Assembly (NCBI GenBank): GCA_029834535.1
Contig: JAQMWT010000057.1
Coordinates: 186,001 to 250,000, forward strand
Direction: 5' to 3'
From: Chrysophaeum taylorii
Lineage: Eukaryota > Sar > Pelagophyceae > Pelagomonadales > Pelagomonadaceae
Length of the DNA: 64,000 nucleotides
In this document: piece after piece, positions 18,280 to 27,711 of the stretch
Layout of the letters: each line of letters begins with the position of its first letter
How positions within the stretch are numbered: position 1 is the first letter of the stretch
Notes under the pieces: generated by a model
Seen by the model: only the letters and a program-made list of their open reading frames with translations
Told to the model about the DNA's origin: nothing
Databases searched by the model: none
Position numbers and translations under genes: made by a program

Positions 18280-20980
18280 AGTCCTATACCCATACCGTTT
18301 GGCAGCTCGTCTACCTCCAAGACGTAAGCTCAAAATGAAGAGGCCGCACACAACGCGTGGGTGTGTGCCAGGGCTCTGTAAAAGGCGCTGAGCTTGAATA
18401 ACACTATTATGTGCTGAACACCACCCCCCTCATCAGAAGCTGACGACGCACCTCGGACAAGGCATCGATACTTGAATGTACTCGAAATTATATTGTAAGT
18501 AGCACGTCCACATGAAGTTCAAGCCACACGCTTCTTCGTACCATGATATAACATACTTTTCTTTCTCTACCGGCCTTGCCTAAGTGACTCCGGCAAAGGT
18601 CCTTGCCACTCTCTCGGGTTGCCATAGTTGGGGAGGGCGAGTAGGCGTTGATCTACGTCTTGAGTGCTTTCCTCGTATTCTCGGCTTCGCGTGCGCGATA
18701 TGTCTCGCCCCATTGCCGCATGGCGTCGGCCTGCGCCTCCTACCCGACACGCCAACAACGCCGCTCCTTGTGCGCTAGCGTCGAGTCTGCACTATAGTAT
18801 CGGCCAGGCACGGATTTATTTCGTCGCTGCTACTCGTCTGTCTTGCGGCGTGCCTCGCCATCCTCGACACATAGTACTCGTTGGCCGCGTACAGCTCAGT
18901 CTCCCGCCTAAAGTAATGGTCAACCCTACAGTCACTGACGGCGACGAGATGCACGTGCTGCAGAAGCCGGAGGTGTTGTCCTTTGAAAGTGTCCGCAACT
19001 CGCCCCCTTGCCGGTTTGTGCTTCAGAACATGCCAGCTAAAGCCTTAATCTCGCCCGCCTGATTGGACACCGCGAGGTCGCCGACATCGACTACCCCGCT
19101 CCTAGGCCCTTTTCAAGTGCGGCCAGGATTTCTTCGTCCCAGTAAGATACTTGCATTTTAAGGCGATGATCGACCGCTAGTGTTATATCCGAATTCTTGC
19201 AACAATTGGACGGCCTCGATGTCTCGAATTATAATCCTTTCATCGACCGGCTGTGCATCGAATTTGCTTCTCTAGAATGCCACGTGGAGCCCGATCGACG
19301 TGTCAAAGGTCTCGTACCCCAAAGTCGCAACTTTCTCTGGACGGTCGCGGCATTCGACAAAAAGTTCGGTCACCTTCTCGAAGTCATGTCGAGCGCGTAC
19401 CATTCATCGAATTTGTTTGACGCAGCGCGATAGCGAGTATCAAAGGTGTGTTTGTCATAGAAGACAGAGCGAGCTCAGAATGTCGCGCGGATCTGCTCGG
19501 TACCGCAGGTGGTATGCGGGTTTCTTTCAGCATGTCGTCAATCGTGTTCTCGGCGTTCGAAACACACATCACCAGGTTCCAGCTCATCGTCCACGCTGCC
19601 TCAAGGCACACATCACGTCGCACACCTTTATCGTTGTGGCCGTTGTGGCTAGCTCTTGGTTCGCCTTCCGCGGCACTAACTTGCAGTCCTGCAGAGATAC
19701 TGGAGAAGCGCTTTCAGCTGTTTCAGCGTCCGGCGTCCATCGTATGTCGAACTATCGCATAGCCTATAACGATAGATGTCGCTATGTTGTAGCACCGATG
19801 CGCAATCAGAGGAGCTGTGTCACGCCCATCGTGCGCGGGGATGGAATTGGAGAATATCATAGACCAACAATACGACTCGTCATTGTTGTACATTCCGTAT
19901 TACGACTTCGAACGGGTGGCCGGGTGCGAGGCGAATTCAGCGGTAGCGACACGCGAGGAGCGCGCGTCGCGGGACTCGCTGGGTCGCAGTACGATGGTCG
20001 AAGACGATGAGCATTTCGAGCCTACTGAGTTTTGTCGCGAATCAAGGGTGTGGAATTGGCTATTTCTGACGATCTTGCGCGGGGCTCACTAAAGCGTTAG
20101 CGCAAAGCCTGTTTTTCACCCCGAAGCATCACAGCACGTTTCTAGGGGCATCGAGTACGAGGTTGCCGACGACCGGAGCAATCACATGGGAGAGCTATTT
20201 GAAAGAGGAGAGTCGTGCACAGCGCCTTTGTTTGCTCGTGTGCTGCTTGATAGTCTCCAAACGAACTAAGAAAAAACACAGTTGATGCGCGCGCTCGAGT
20301 TTTAGTCGATCGGGATGTAGGACAAAGTAATTTAATCGTTCGTGCGCGCGAGCTGCAACACCGTAGGAGGGTTGCCGACAGATCGACGGAAGTATGAGTG
20401 AACCCGAAATGCGATACCAGCGATGCCACGTAGATAACCACTTCATCAAGTCCAAGCCGAAAACACAAACCCAGACGACACGACTGTGAGTTGGATTCTA
20501 ATTTTTTCACTTTGGAACGACGTGCACAACGCTGATACCGTCGAAATGGCACTAAAGATCAGCATCAAGCCCATCTTGCCCTGAATGATCGCGACAATGC
20601 TCTTAGCGCCGCGATTTTCAGTCGAGGCTGAGTCGACACAAATTTCAGCCCGCTTCTCAACGACGAGTTCGCTGTTGCACAACCGCAGAATCCGGAGCAT
20701 CTCTAGGATGCCGAGCGCCCTCTTTGCGCTTGGCGACTTCGAGTGTACAAACACGAACCAGACTACAACAACTCCACGCAGCTCCTCATTCAGAACATAA
20801 CGAGAATGTGCTCAAGCTACCCACCTCTGCTGTAGTCAACCACAGGCGCCTCCCCGACTAGGCTCGGCGGTCGCGAAGAACGTCGAGCGCTTTTGGTGGG
20901 CACCTTCGGGAAATGCTTCTCGTCGTGATTCACGCATCTACGCTACGTGCGGGCCGGTATTTCTTCCTCCCTTCTCGTAG
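18280..20980. other. Long region of decayed or unrecognised sequence
   Basis: No intact gene is supported. On the minus strand at about 19270-19600 short open pieces such as FEKVTELFVECRDRPEKV look like a broken coding region. A second candidate relic (20200-20830) is listed separately. The rest has AT-balanced composition unlike the flanking genes and shows no repeats that I can see. Confidence 0.4.
20200..20830 (-). pseudogene. Possible relic of a membrane-protein gene
   Basis: On the minus strand an open stretch (about 20820-20446) begins without a clear ATG. It runs through a hydrophobic segment (GVVVVWFVFVHSK), a charged helical part (AKRALGILEMLRILRLCN) and a second hydrophobic segment (GLMLIFSAISTVSALC). 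A different frame continues with VVIYVASLVSHFGF. The pattern of two or three membrane segments looks like true coding history, but the frame is not continuous and no family is recognised. An intron could also explain the frame change. Confidence 0.25.
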
Positions 20981-21748
20981 TTATCTCGCCGGCGGGATGC
21001 GCCGATCGAAGCAGTCGAACTCGTCCCGCGCGCCTGTGCGGCGGTTAGTTTTCGCGTGGTAAAGAAGGCATCGCTGTCTCCGCGAGCAGGGATGGCGGCA
21101 GTTGAAGACGGCCTTGTCGATTTCGTGGAAAACATCAGGATGCGTGAAAGCTAGGCGTCGCAGGGCGGGTTGGTCATGGCCGTCGTGGCTCGGGTGTGCC
21201 TCAAAGATCTCGAGCCAAGAGCGCATAATAGGATTTGCGGCGGGGCAGCGAAGAAACAGAACGCCACCCTGGCGTTCGCAGAAGTCCGCGGGCACGTTAG
21301 AAATCTCGTGACCGTTGGGCACGCAGCGCGCGGCGACGGTGACTCCGACCGGCCTTGCGTCCCGGAAACCCTCTTCGAAGACGGTGCGCGTGTCGTTCGT
21401 TACCAGCACGTCGTTGTCGACGTACAATGTCTCGGCAAACGGACAGCTCGAAGCGATGGCGCGGAGTTTAAACCGCCGCAGCGCGCGCGTCTTACGTCGC
21501 GGGACGTGCCGCTTCCAGTCGTCGTCGAGGCGCCGGACGCGCAAGGCGTCGGGGCAAGGGTTCTCGAAGCGTCTCTCGTCGTCCGAGTCCGCGATGACTA
21601 ACAGTGTCGGGAACCCGCTGCGACACAACACGCGCAGCAGCGCCGCAAGATCTGTGCCCTCGAGAATACCAGCGCCCGTCGCTGCGAGCAGGAATCCCCG
21701 GTCGGCTGTTGCGGCTATCGCCAGCGACAGAACTGCAAACACCCCCAT
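20981..21748 (-). CDS. Nucleotide-sugar glycosyltransferase-like protein (GT-A type)
   Basis: I chose the ATG at 21748, giving about 255 residues, because it starts MGVFAVLSLAIAATADRGF, a good signal peptide or anchor. The open frame extends 66 codons further upstream (to 21946) with unconvincing composition. The core contains LYVDNDVLVT, a DxD-type metal and nucleotide-sugar binding motif, preceded by RRFKLRAIASSCPFAETL. It is followed by FCERQGGVLFLRC and HDGHDQPALRRLAF, the usual order in GT-A nucleotide-diphospho-sugar transferases. It is likely a Golgi or secretory-pathway enzyme. Donor, acceptor and exact family are not determined. It diverges from the unknown gene at 22.2 kb. Confidence 0.7.
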   Translation of the reverse strand: MGVFAVLSLAIAATADRGFLLAATGAGILEGTDLAALLRVLCRSGFPTLLVIADSDDERRFENPCPDALRVRRLDDDWKRHVPRRKTRALRRFKLRAIASSCPFAETLYVDNDVLVTNDTRTVFEEGFRDARPVGVTVAARCVPNGHEISNVPADFCERQGGVLFLRCPAANPIMRSWLEIFEAHPSHDGHDQPALRRLAFTHPDVFHEIDKAVFNCRHPCSRRQRCLLYHAKTNRRTGARDEFDCFDRRIPPAR

Positions 21749-22174
21749 CGCGTCCACCACATAATCAGTTCCGTTGGCGTAATCACGGAAGATTCTCGGG
21801 TTTCCGTCTCGCGGCTTTGGCGGGTCAAGGCAAGAGCAAAGAGGTGCCGCCACGAGGAATAATGCTCGCGCGCCAGAGATCCTACGGCGAGGGGGGGATG
21901 CGGCCGGGGATATGGAGCATGGGAGCCACCCCTCGAAAGCACGCAATGAGTGAGTTTTCGCTTGGGCTAGCTGCTCCGTTGGACGAACAAAGCATTTTAA
22001 TAAAATTTATTTAATATACGTAACCTAATAGCTACCAAGGAGAGAATAGTTTTTGGAGGAGGACCGTTTATGTAATTTTTAGTACATTCCGCCATGTAAC
22101 GTCAAGTAAAAAGCCAGTTATTAATACTGCCCCAACCGAAAAAAATGACATTGTCTGGATGACTACTAATTAGG
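21749..22174. promoter_or_regulatory. Divergent upstream region
   Basis: About 430 bp lie between the glycosyltransferase start and the next gene. The part nearest the plus-strand gene (about 21990-22160) is AT-rich with AATAAAATTTATTTAATA-type sequence. The other part may be 5' coding sequence of the glycosyltransferase if the longer start is used. Confidence 0.3.
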
Positions 22175-22738
22175 ATGGCAACTCCGACCTGGTGGCAAGA
22201 CAACGAGGAGGGCTTGCTGCAATCACGACGCATCAATACGGCGAGCACCCTCGAGCTCACGGCACGACGATTGGTAATTGCCATTGTCAAAAATGGTGTC
22301 CTGTCGCCGTCGACGAAGATAATACTCGAAGCGGGAGTGCGCGACGGTAGCGTCCGCGTCGACGTCGCCCAGGCAATCGCGACCGGTGACCTAGAAGTCG
22401 AAAGTCCCACGAATGTCGTCCGCGGCATCGTCGCCCTCGAACGTGGCGACCGCTTGGCGGCGCGAGCCTCGTTTGTCAACGCCGCGTCGACAGCCGCCGC
22501 CTGGTTCGGGGTCGCCGTGTGCGAAAAGGGCGACATACGAAGAATTGCGTTGTCTCGGTCTGTCGAGCTCGACTCGCAACTCCTCGACGCCATCTGTGAC
22601 TTGCTTCCGCCGCTCGGTAAGCCATCGTACCTGCAACGTCGTCTCTTGTCGACCTCAGCTCTCGACGAGCACGAGGACTCCTGTGTGAAAAGACGTCGCT
22701 CGCATTTTCGGTGGAACCCGATATCCGCATCTTCATGA
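22175..22738 (+). CDS. Unknown 187-residue protein
   Basis: This complete open frame has an ATG start and host-like codon use (C/G-ending codons). I do not recognise it. It looks soluble and mostly helical: QSRRINTASTLELTARRLVIAIVKNG, then VRGIVALERGDRLAARASFVNAAS, which is reminiscent of a TPR-like pair, then a Ser/Arg-rich tail ending with KRRRSHF. No signal peptide, membrane segment, or Cys/His cluster is present. It is divergently placed relative to the glycosyltransferase. Its reality rests on length and codon use only. Confidence 0.5.
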   Translation: MATPTWWQDNEEGLLQSRRINTASTLELTARRLVIAIVKNGVLSPSTKIILEAGVRDGSVRVDVAQAIATGDLEVESPTNVVRGIVALERGDRLAARASFVNAASTAAAWFGVAVCEKGDIRRIALSRSVELDSQLLDAICDLLPPLGKPSYLQRRLLSTSALDEHEDSCVKRRRSHFRWNPISASS

Positions 22739-22933
22739 CCATTGTGAAAGCACATTATCCTAAAAATCCTCGCACTTCTACTGCCATTCGAGGCGACCAT
22801 AATATACGCCCCTTGACATGTTTTTTGCCTTTTCGTGTCGCTCCCGCGTTGTCTGTGTCTGTGTAGATCTAGATCCAAGCAGTGGTGCAGCCACTGAATT
22901 GACTTAAGAAGTAATCCCTTGCCATTTTTCTGC

Positions 22934-23045
22934 GCTCGACGTTCGTTATGTCGCTTAGGCCATCATTCTGTCCCTGTGCTCGACGCTCGTTACGTCGTTT
23001 AGGCCATCGTTCTGTTCCTGTGCTCGACATTCATTCCGTCTATGT
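22934..23045 (+). repeat. 44-bp tandem repeat, about 2.5 copies
   Basis: Units begin GCTCGACGTTCGTTATGTCG, GCTCGACGCTCGTTACGTCG and GCTCGACATTCATTCCGTC at 22934, 22978 and 23022, and share the word TTAGGCCATC followed by GTTCTG/ATTCTG. Copies differ by a few substitutions. Confidence 0.85.
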
Positions 23046-23845
23046 TCCGTCTATGCTCTAGCTGGCCTTGACTTAGGCCTGTCCGAGACCATGACCTCGA
23101 TCACAGTTTCGTAGTACTCGGCCTCGGATTCTGGCCATGGCTACTTGTAAAGACCATTTCATTCTCTGCTTCCCTATTGAATAGGGAATAGAATAGGCTA
23201 TTCTAGCCCCCATCTTCTTATTTTCTATGTCCTCTCTTCGCCAAAATCAACAACTTGTAGAAGCAGGTTGTTCATTTATTTAAACACTGTTTGCTGCCTC
23301 ACTACATCGATAGAGACAGGACGCACATGCGAGGCAGCTCGACTTGCTACACACTCGGCGAGACACCGGACAACACCCTCTGTCTTCGAGGCGGAGCTTG
23401 TCACTCTCTACTGCCTCTGACCGCGGTCGGCGTGGTGTGGATGGCCATATTTGTGTTATGAGCTCGGCCATTGTCATGTCTCGGCAATAGAACGCAATGT
23501 GCTCGAGGTTCGTCACGTTCATTCTTACCCCGCCCTAACTGTCGTTCTTCTGTTTGGGGTCTCTGCGTGCTTTACAGAATGTTCCTGCTTTGAATATTGC
23601 TTTACCGTTGCATTCTTCAACCCAGCCCTTATCGCCCCCCCCTTCTCCAACAAGCGCTGCCTGCTTCGGACGCGGTCCTAGCGGCACCCTCGGGCGCGAT
23701 GATGTGTGTGGGGTGGTAGCGTATATTGAGGCATGATCCGTTTCTTCGCGATTAACGAGTCTCACCGAGTGCCTCTTTTTGAGGGGCCTTCTCATCATGC
23801 CGGGAGATTCTGACCCTCGTTCATCTCATAATGCCGCGCGTCATG

Positions 23846-23853
23846 TGACGTCA
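23846..23853. promoter_or_regulatory. TGACGTCA (bZIP-type) palindrome
   Basis: A perfect CRE-type octamer TGACGTCA, a binding site of bZIP factors including the TGACGT core bound by aureochromes in stramenopiles. Similar octamers occur at 24336 and 62537. Function is inferred from the motif only. Confidence 0.3.
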
Positions 23854-23893
23854 CGGTTTCCACACATACTAATAGTGGTATTCCTTATATCAA

Positions 23894-23960
23894 AAGGTGA
23901 GGGTAGGAATGCCGGTCCTGGTGTGTGCGAGTGCCCGGGGCAATATATACCCCTGTGCTT
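23894..23960 (+). repeat. Direct repeat, copy 1
   Basis: The block AGGTGAGGGTAGGAATGCCG...TATATACCCCTGTGCTT is repeated at 24237-24320 with about 90% identity; the second copy has a short internal duplication of the ATATACCC part. The two copies bracket the hairpin pair at 24.03-24.14 kb. Confidence 0.85.
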
Positions 23961-24025
23961 CCCCATAATAGTGGAACGTGAACATCTGGGGCGAGTCAAG
24001 CATGTATGCGAGACGGTGGGTACCC

Positions 24026-24048
24026 AGCAGACGACGACGCCGTCTGCT
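24026..24048 (+). other. Hairpin 1 of a diverged tandem pair
   Basis: Arms AGCAGACG and CGTCTGCT pair perfectly around a 7-nt loop with core CGACG. The hairpin lies in a unit of about 93 bp whose second copy holds hairpin 2. Two base pairs differ between the stems and both partners have changed. Confidence 0.6.
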
Positions 24049-24118
24049 TAAGATGAACATCTGCGTGAGAGCGCCCAGATGAGGGGGGTCTAGTGTGTGT
24101 TCTAGACGATGGGGCTCC

Positions 24119-24141
24119 AGCAGTTGGCGACGGCAACTGCT
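24119..24141 (+). other. Hairpin 2 of a diverged tandem pair
   Basis: Arms AGCAGTTG and CAACTGCT pair perfectly around a 7-nt loop with the same CGACG core. Compared with hairpin 1, both partners of two adjacent base pairs changed, so pairing is kept. Confidence 0.6.
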
Positions 24142-24236
24142 TCGCAGACACTCACACACACACTCCTTGCGGCGCAGCGGTGGGGCGGATTCAAACGCGC
24201 GAACCACATAGAGCGCTTTAAAGGGTCCATAACCTA

Positions 24237-24320
24237 AAGGTGAGGGTAGGAATGCCGGTCCTGGTATGTGCGAGTGCCTGGGGCTACATATACCCGGGGC
24301 TATATATACCCCTGTGCTTA
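24237..24320 (+). repeat. Direct repeat, copy 2
   Basis: Second copy of the 23.9 kb repeat, ending in TATATATACCCCTGTGCTT. It lies about 150-235 bp before the phosphatase start codon and could contribute its TATA-like promoter. Confidence 0.8.
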
Positions 24321-24335
24321 TTACCTTCCATTACG

Positions 24336-24343
24336 TGACGTCA
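24336..24343. promoter_or_regulatory. TGACGTCA palindrome upstream of the phosphatase gene
   Basis: A perfect octamer 130 bp before the proposed phosphatase ATG, and just downstream of the TATATATACCCC element of direct repeat copy 2. This is a plausible bZIP site, by motif only. Confidence 0.35.
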
Positions 24344-24472
24344 ACTCGTTCGCCTGCATTGTTCGACGACGATTCTTTGTCCTGTTGGCTTTCCCCAAAA
24401 TGCTTTAACTCCGACAAGCGCATTGTGGTGGTCTCAATCCGCTGTCGCCGACTGAGCTTTGTGAAGCAGCTG

Positions 24473-25554
24473 ATGTCAGCATTCGGCCGCGTGAGTACCA
24501 TCTCATCTGGCGGCGTCGTTAACGCGCAGCATCGATGCTGTCGCATCGACGGCCAATCTCGCATGGACTTGGTGAGCGACTAGCCGAGGAGGTAGTCTTA
24601 CAAAGTCATCAGGTCTTCGAACATCGGCCAGTCAAAGTGCAGTTGATCGACTGCAAGGACACGCGCGTGGTGTTGCGCCAGGGCTTTATTGCGACTGTCG
24701 AGGCAATAAGGTGCGAGCGATGCAAGGTCGCGGTCAAGGGCGGCGCGTCTTCTGGCACGATTACCGTCGAAGGCTCGAGCATGTGTGTCGTAGAGCTCGC
24801 GGCTCCAGCCGGCTTCAAGGTTTTCTCAATTGGCTCAGTCGGACTCACGTTGGTCGAAGACAATATGCCGTACAGTGTCCCGCAAAGCTCGATGCTCGCC
24901 GTCAGCGTTTTCGAGGCGACGCTCGGCTGGCAGACGAGCTTGTGCAACAACTACGGCGATGCCATTCATAAGAACACCGCGGGACCCATCGACTTGGGTG
25001 TCTTGGGCGAAATCGTTGAAGACGAGGACGACAGGCGCATTGTCCGCACCGATGATGATGATGAAGGCCTAGGGAGACAGTTGTTCTCAATCGTTAAGCG
25101 CCATAGCGGTCGCCCTATTCTGCCGTGCGAAATATCGTCCGATCTCTTGCTTTCCGACGCTCAAGGCGTCTCGGATCCGAAGCAGCTTCGCTCCCTCGGC
25201 GTGACGCATGTCCTGAACATGGCTGAGGGCGAGACGCGCCGCATCGACTACGAGTGCGAGGGCATAAACTACCTCGGCATTGACGCCCTTGATGCTCCGG
25301 GGTACAACGTCATGCGCCACTTCGAAGTCGCGCGCGACTTTTACCTCAAGGCACGCCAAAAGGGCTGCCTCGTCGTCCACTGCGTTGCGGGCATCAACCG
25401 CAGCGGTGCCATCGCCACCGCCCTCTACGTCTGGGCCACCGGCACCCCGCTCCTCGATGCCGCGGCGCACGTCAATTCTCGTCGCAGCTCGTACTTGTGG
25501 AACTCGTCTTTTCGCAAATTCCTCTTAGAATGGGAAAAAGACATTCGCGGTTGA
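24473..25554 (+). CDS. Dual-specificity phosphatase with N-terminal C-CAP/CARP-like domain (3 exons)
   Basis: Spliced model: exons 24473-24490, 24530-24571 and 24613-25554, giving 333 residues. Introns are 39 and 41 nt, with donors GTGAGT and GTGAGC. The frame is open upstream of the first ATG, so the start could be earlier. Residues from about 25 to 110 (VKVQLIDCKDTRVVL, FIATVEAIRCERCKVAV, GTITVEGSSMCVVEL) have the short repeated strands and cysteines of the beta-helical C-CAP/CARP fold of cyclase-associated and tubulin-cofactor-C proteins. The C-terminal half is a DSP domain: LGVTHVLNMAEGE, then the catalytic loop HCVAGINRSGA near residue 276 (HCx5R with the following Ser/Gly) and the YLWNSSFRKFLLEWE helix. 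The cysteine, arginine and general-acid-loop region are present, so it should be active on phospho-Tyr/Ser/Thr. The N-terminal assignment is weaker than the phosphatase. Confidence 0.8.
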
Positions 25555-26404
25555 ATTTCGCACCTCCGCCTGCGGGACGCAATGAAGACAGCCCCCGCTC
25601 GCCGGCTGTGTGACACAACACCACAGACGCTAACGCTCATTAATAAGAACGCCGCTACCTGGAGAGACTGATAATGGAACCGCGGTTGCGGACCACTCGG
25701 AGGGAAGCGTGTTACAGGTGACGCTGAAAAATTTTGAAACCCCACACGTGTGAATCGGGAGTAATACCGAGGGCGCCACGGTGGTTAAGCTTCCTTCTGG
25801 CGGCGGCACATCGCAATCGTAGTAAGATGCTGCGGGTACTCATTCGGTCAGCGGTCATCCTGCTCCCTCACGAAGGCCTTTATTACAGGCAGATTTCTCA
25901 GTCCTCGCGACGCTGGTCAACGCGTATCACGCTCCGGATTCGCTCTTGTTCTTGTTTTCATAACGATAGTTCAAGTCGCGCGTGCTGCTACACATTTTAG
26001 CTCGCAGGCGATGGGTAGCCGCACAGCAACCCTTTATTATGCGAGCTCCTGAACCTTGCACACCTGGAGCCTTTGTGCTTCTTGCTATCTTACTTCGGCC
26101 CCTCCGTCGCCAAAATTTCATGCAAACATTTTTTTATCTGTCTTCTGAGGTTCTAGGAAAAGGTGTAGGAAGCGCGCTCCTGCCGCTGGCGGGAGAGAGA
26201 CGAGTAGGAATTGACCGACCCCACAAACCCACCCACATCCTTCATGCTCCCCACATACACCCCCCTCTTAGCAGTCGACATTTAAAGACACCGTTATAGA
26301 GAGGAAACGTCCGTTTCAACGATCTTCTTGTTATCATATTCAGCATTTTTGGGACAAAACGACGCCGTCGGCGCTGCGGATGGCGTGTCGTCGCCGGTCC
26401 GTTG
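25555..26404. other. Intergenic region ending in a member of the dispersed motif family
   Basis: No gene is supported. At 26219-26279 it holds the words CCCACAAACCCACCCACATC and CCTCTTAGCAGTCGAC, which recur at about 37126-37180. Confidence 0.5.
26264..26279 (-). repeat. Dispersed GTCGACTGCTAAGAGG motif (minus orientation)
   Basis: Plus-strand CCTCTTAGCAGTCGAC is the reverse complement of the motif at 29005 and 33652. The similarity extends outside the core, with the CCCACAAACCCAC word shared with the 37.1 kb copy. Confidence 0.8.
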
Positions 26405-27343
26405 ATGGGTTTCGTTGCGGGCTGGCTCGTCGCTACCTCGCGAGAGCTGTCTGTCCCTGCGAGGCCGTCGCGGCCCCGGGAAGAGTTCGCGGGTGTCGCT
26501 GTGACTATCCTAAGCGAACGGCTCCGAAACCCGCCACTGATCCTCGCACAGCTTTCGACGGTCACATCGCAACTGCCGGCGTCGTGGCGCGGCGTCGACG
26601 CCTACGCGCACAATCTCGATGTCGCGACCCGTCGCCTTGGCCGCGCTCACCGCGTCGCGCTCGTCGAGCTCGCGCCGCGGCTAAGAGCCCTACCGCAGCG
26701 CTCGCTGCTACTCTCGATTGAATTCTGGGCACGCGTGCGCGAGCGGCGCGTCCTCTTCTTTGAGACGGGTACCACCGTCGCGTGCTCCGGAGCGCCCCTC
26801 TCGCTCGACGCATTCGCCGACTATGATTGGGTCGGCGCTGCGTGGAAGTGGGCCAAGCCCGGTTCTCCCTTCACTTTCGGCGGCAACGGCGCCTTTTCGC
26901 TTCGCAATCGGGACGTCCTCCTAGCGATCCTTCGATTGCACGAACCGCCCGAGAAGGGCAACGAAGATATGTGGTTCGTCTCAAAGCTCGTCGCCGCCCC
27001 CGTCTTGCCCGATGTCGGCCGCCGACCCCGCCTCGCGCCACCCAATGCTTCGGCGCGCTTCGCCGTCGAGGAGCTTTTCGACCGCGGACGTTCCGACTCC
27101 CCGCTCGGCGTTTACCATCTTATGCGTACGCTCCCGTACCACAACCGCTCGAAGCTTCTCCTTGTGTGCCCCGAGGCAAAGCTCCTTTTCGAGTCCAACC
27201 ACGACCCACGGTGCGCGCTCCACTGCCCCCGCGATCGTTCGCTCTTGCAAGAGCCGCTTGCCGTATGGAAGCGTCGCTGCCAACACCAGGCTCCAGTTTC
27301 TGTTGATCGCGGTTGCGATCCCGTGGCTTCCCGCAGAACCTAA
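26405..27343 (+). CDS. DUF5672-type (glycosyltransferase-like) protein
   Basis: The ATG at 26405 gives about 312 residues. The core matches the DUF5672 pattern: LFFETGTTVACSGAPLSLDA near residue 118, ADYDWVGAAWKWAK, the FGGNGAFSLRNRDVLL block near 160, and GNEDMWFVSKL near 185. In this family the NGG/GNGAFSLR and E-D-W residues resemble the nucleotide-sugar and acceptor region of GT-A enzymes, but no activity is established. The N terminus has a short hydrophobic run (MGFVAGWLVATS) but no clear cleaved signal. Coding bias is strongly host-like (C/G third positions). It lies just right of a dispersed motif copy and left of the tandem unknown genes. Confidence 0.75.
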   Translation: MGFVAGWLVATSRELSVPARPSRPREEFAGVAVTILSERLRNPPLILAQLSTVTSQLPASWRGVDAYAHNLDVATRRLGRAHRVALVELAPRLRALPQRSLLLSIEFWARVRERRVLFFETGTTVACSGAPLSLDAFADYDWVGAAWKWAKPGSPFTFGGNGAFSLRNRDVLLAILRLHEPPEKGNEDMWFVSKLVAAPVLPDVGRRPRLAPPNASARFAVEELFDRGRSDSPLGVYHLMRTLPYHNRSKLLLVCPEAKLLFESNHDPRCALHCPRDRSLLQEPLAVWKRRCQHQAPVSVDRGCDPVASRRT

Positions 27344-27711
27344 GGGCTGATCGACCGGTCTGTCGTCGACGGGCTTGTGCCGAGGTGGGCGATGCGCGAG
27401 AGGACTCTCGCTAGTGAACCAGATTATTACTACCCTCGGTTCGGTCCAACTAGACGCGACCGGTTCAAGTAGTCCCTGGACCGTGGCATCGGGAATCTCT
27501 ACCAAAAGAAAAGAAAAGAAATCCCCCTGCCGAAGTCGAGAACTTGAAGGCTGACTCGGCGGTGACCCGGCTGACACATCTTCCATGGAACGTGTTTCGG
27601 CCAGCACTATTGGTTGCTCTTACGTGGTGATTCATGTGGAAAGCTTCGTAGCCGAAAAAGAACAGCTAGAGCAGCACAAAACAAGCGCCGCAACAATCGC
27701 AGTAGCAATCG
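27344..27711. promoter_or_regulatory. Upstream region of tandem gene copy 1
   Basis: From 27539 the sequence (GAACTTGAAGGCTGACTC..., CATCTTCCATGGAACGTG, CTTACGTGGTG) matches 29065-29240 upstream of copy 2, so the promoter region was duplicated with the gene. The part before 27539 is unrelated between copies. Confidence 0.5.

Larger units (their letters stand above)
22739..24472. other. Repeat-bearing region upstream of the phosphatase gene
   Basis: No gene is supported. The region holds a 44-bp tandem repeat, two direct repeats with TATATACCCCTGTGCTT at their ends, two related hairpins and two TGACGTCA palindromes, each listed separately. A Cys-rich 80-codon minus-strand open frame (23280-23522) has no recognisable family. 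Confidence 0.5.

Noticed and set aside
23280-23522. 80-residue Cys-rich minus-strand protein
   Set aside because: Too short, no spacing typical of a zinc or disulfide family, and surrounded by repeats.
24180-24205. Possible tRNA T-arm (GATTCAAACGCGCGAACC)
   Set aside because: No matching acceptor, D-arm or anticodon arm at the right distances on either strand.
26402-26404. TTG as start of the DUF5672 protein
   Set aside because: An ATG follows immediately at 26405, and non-ATG starts are not needed.
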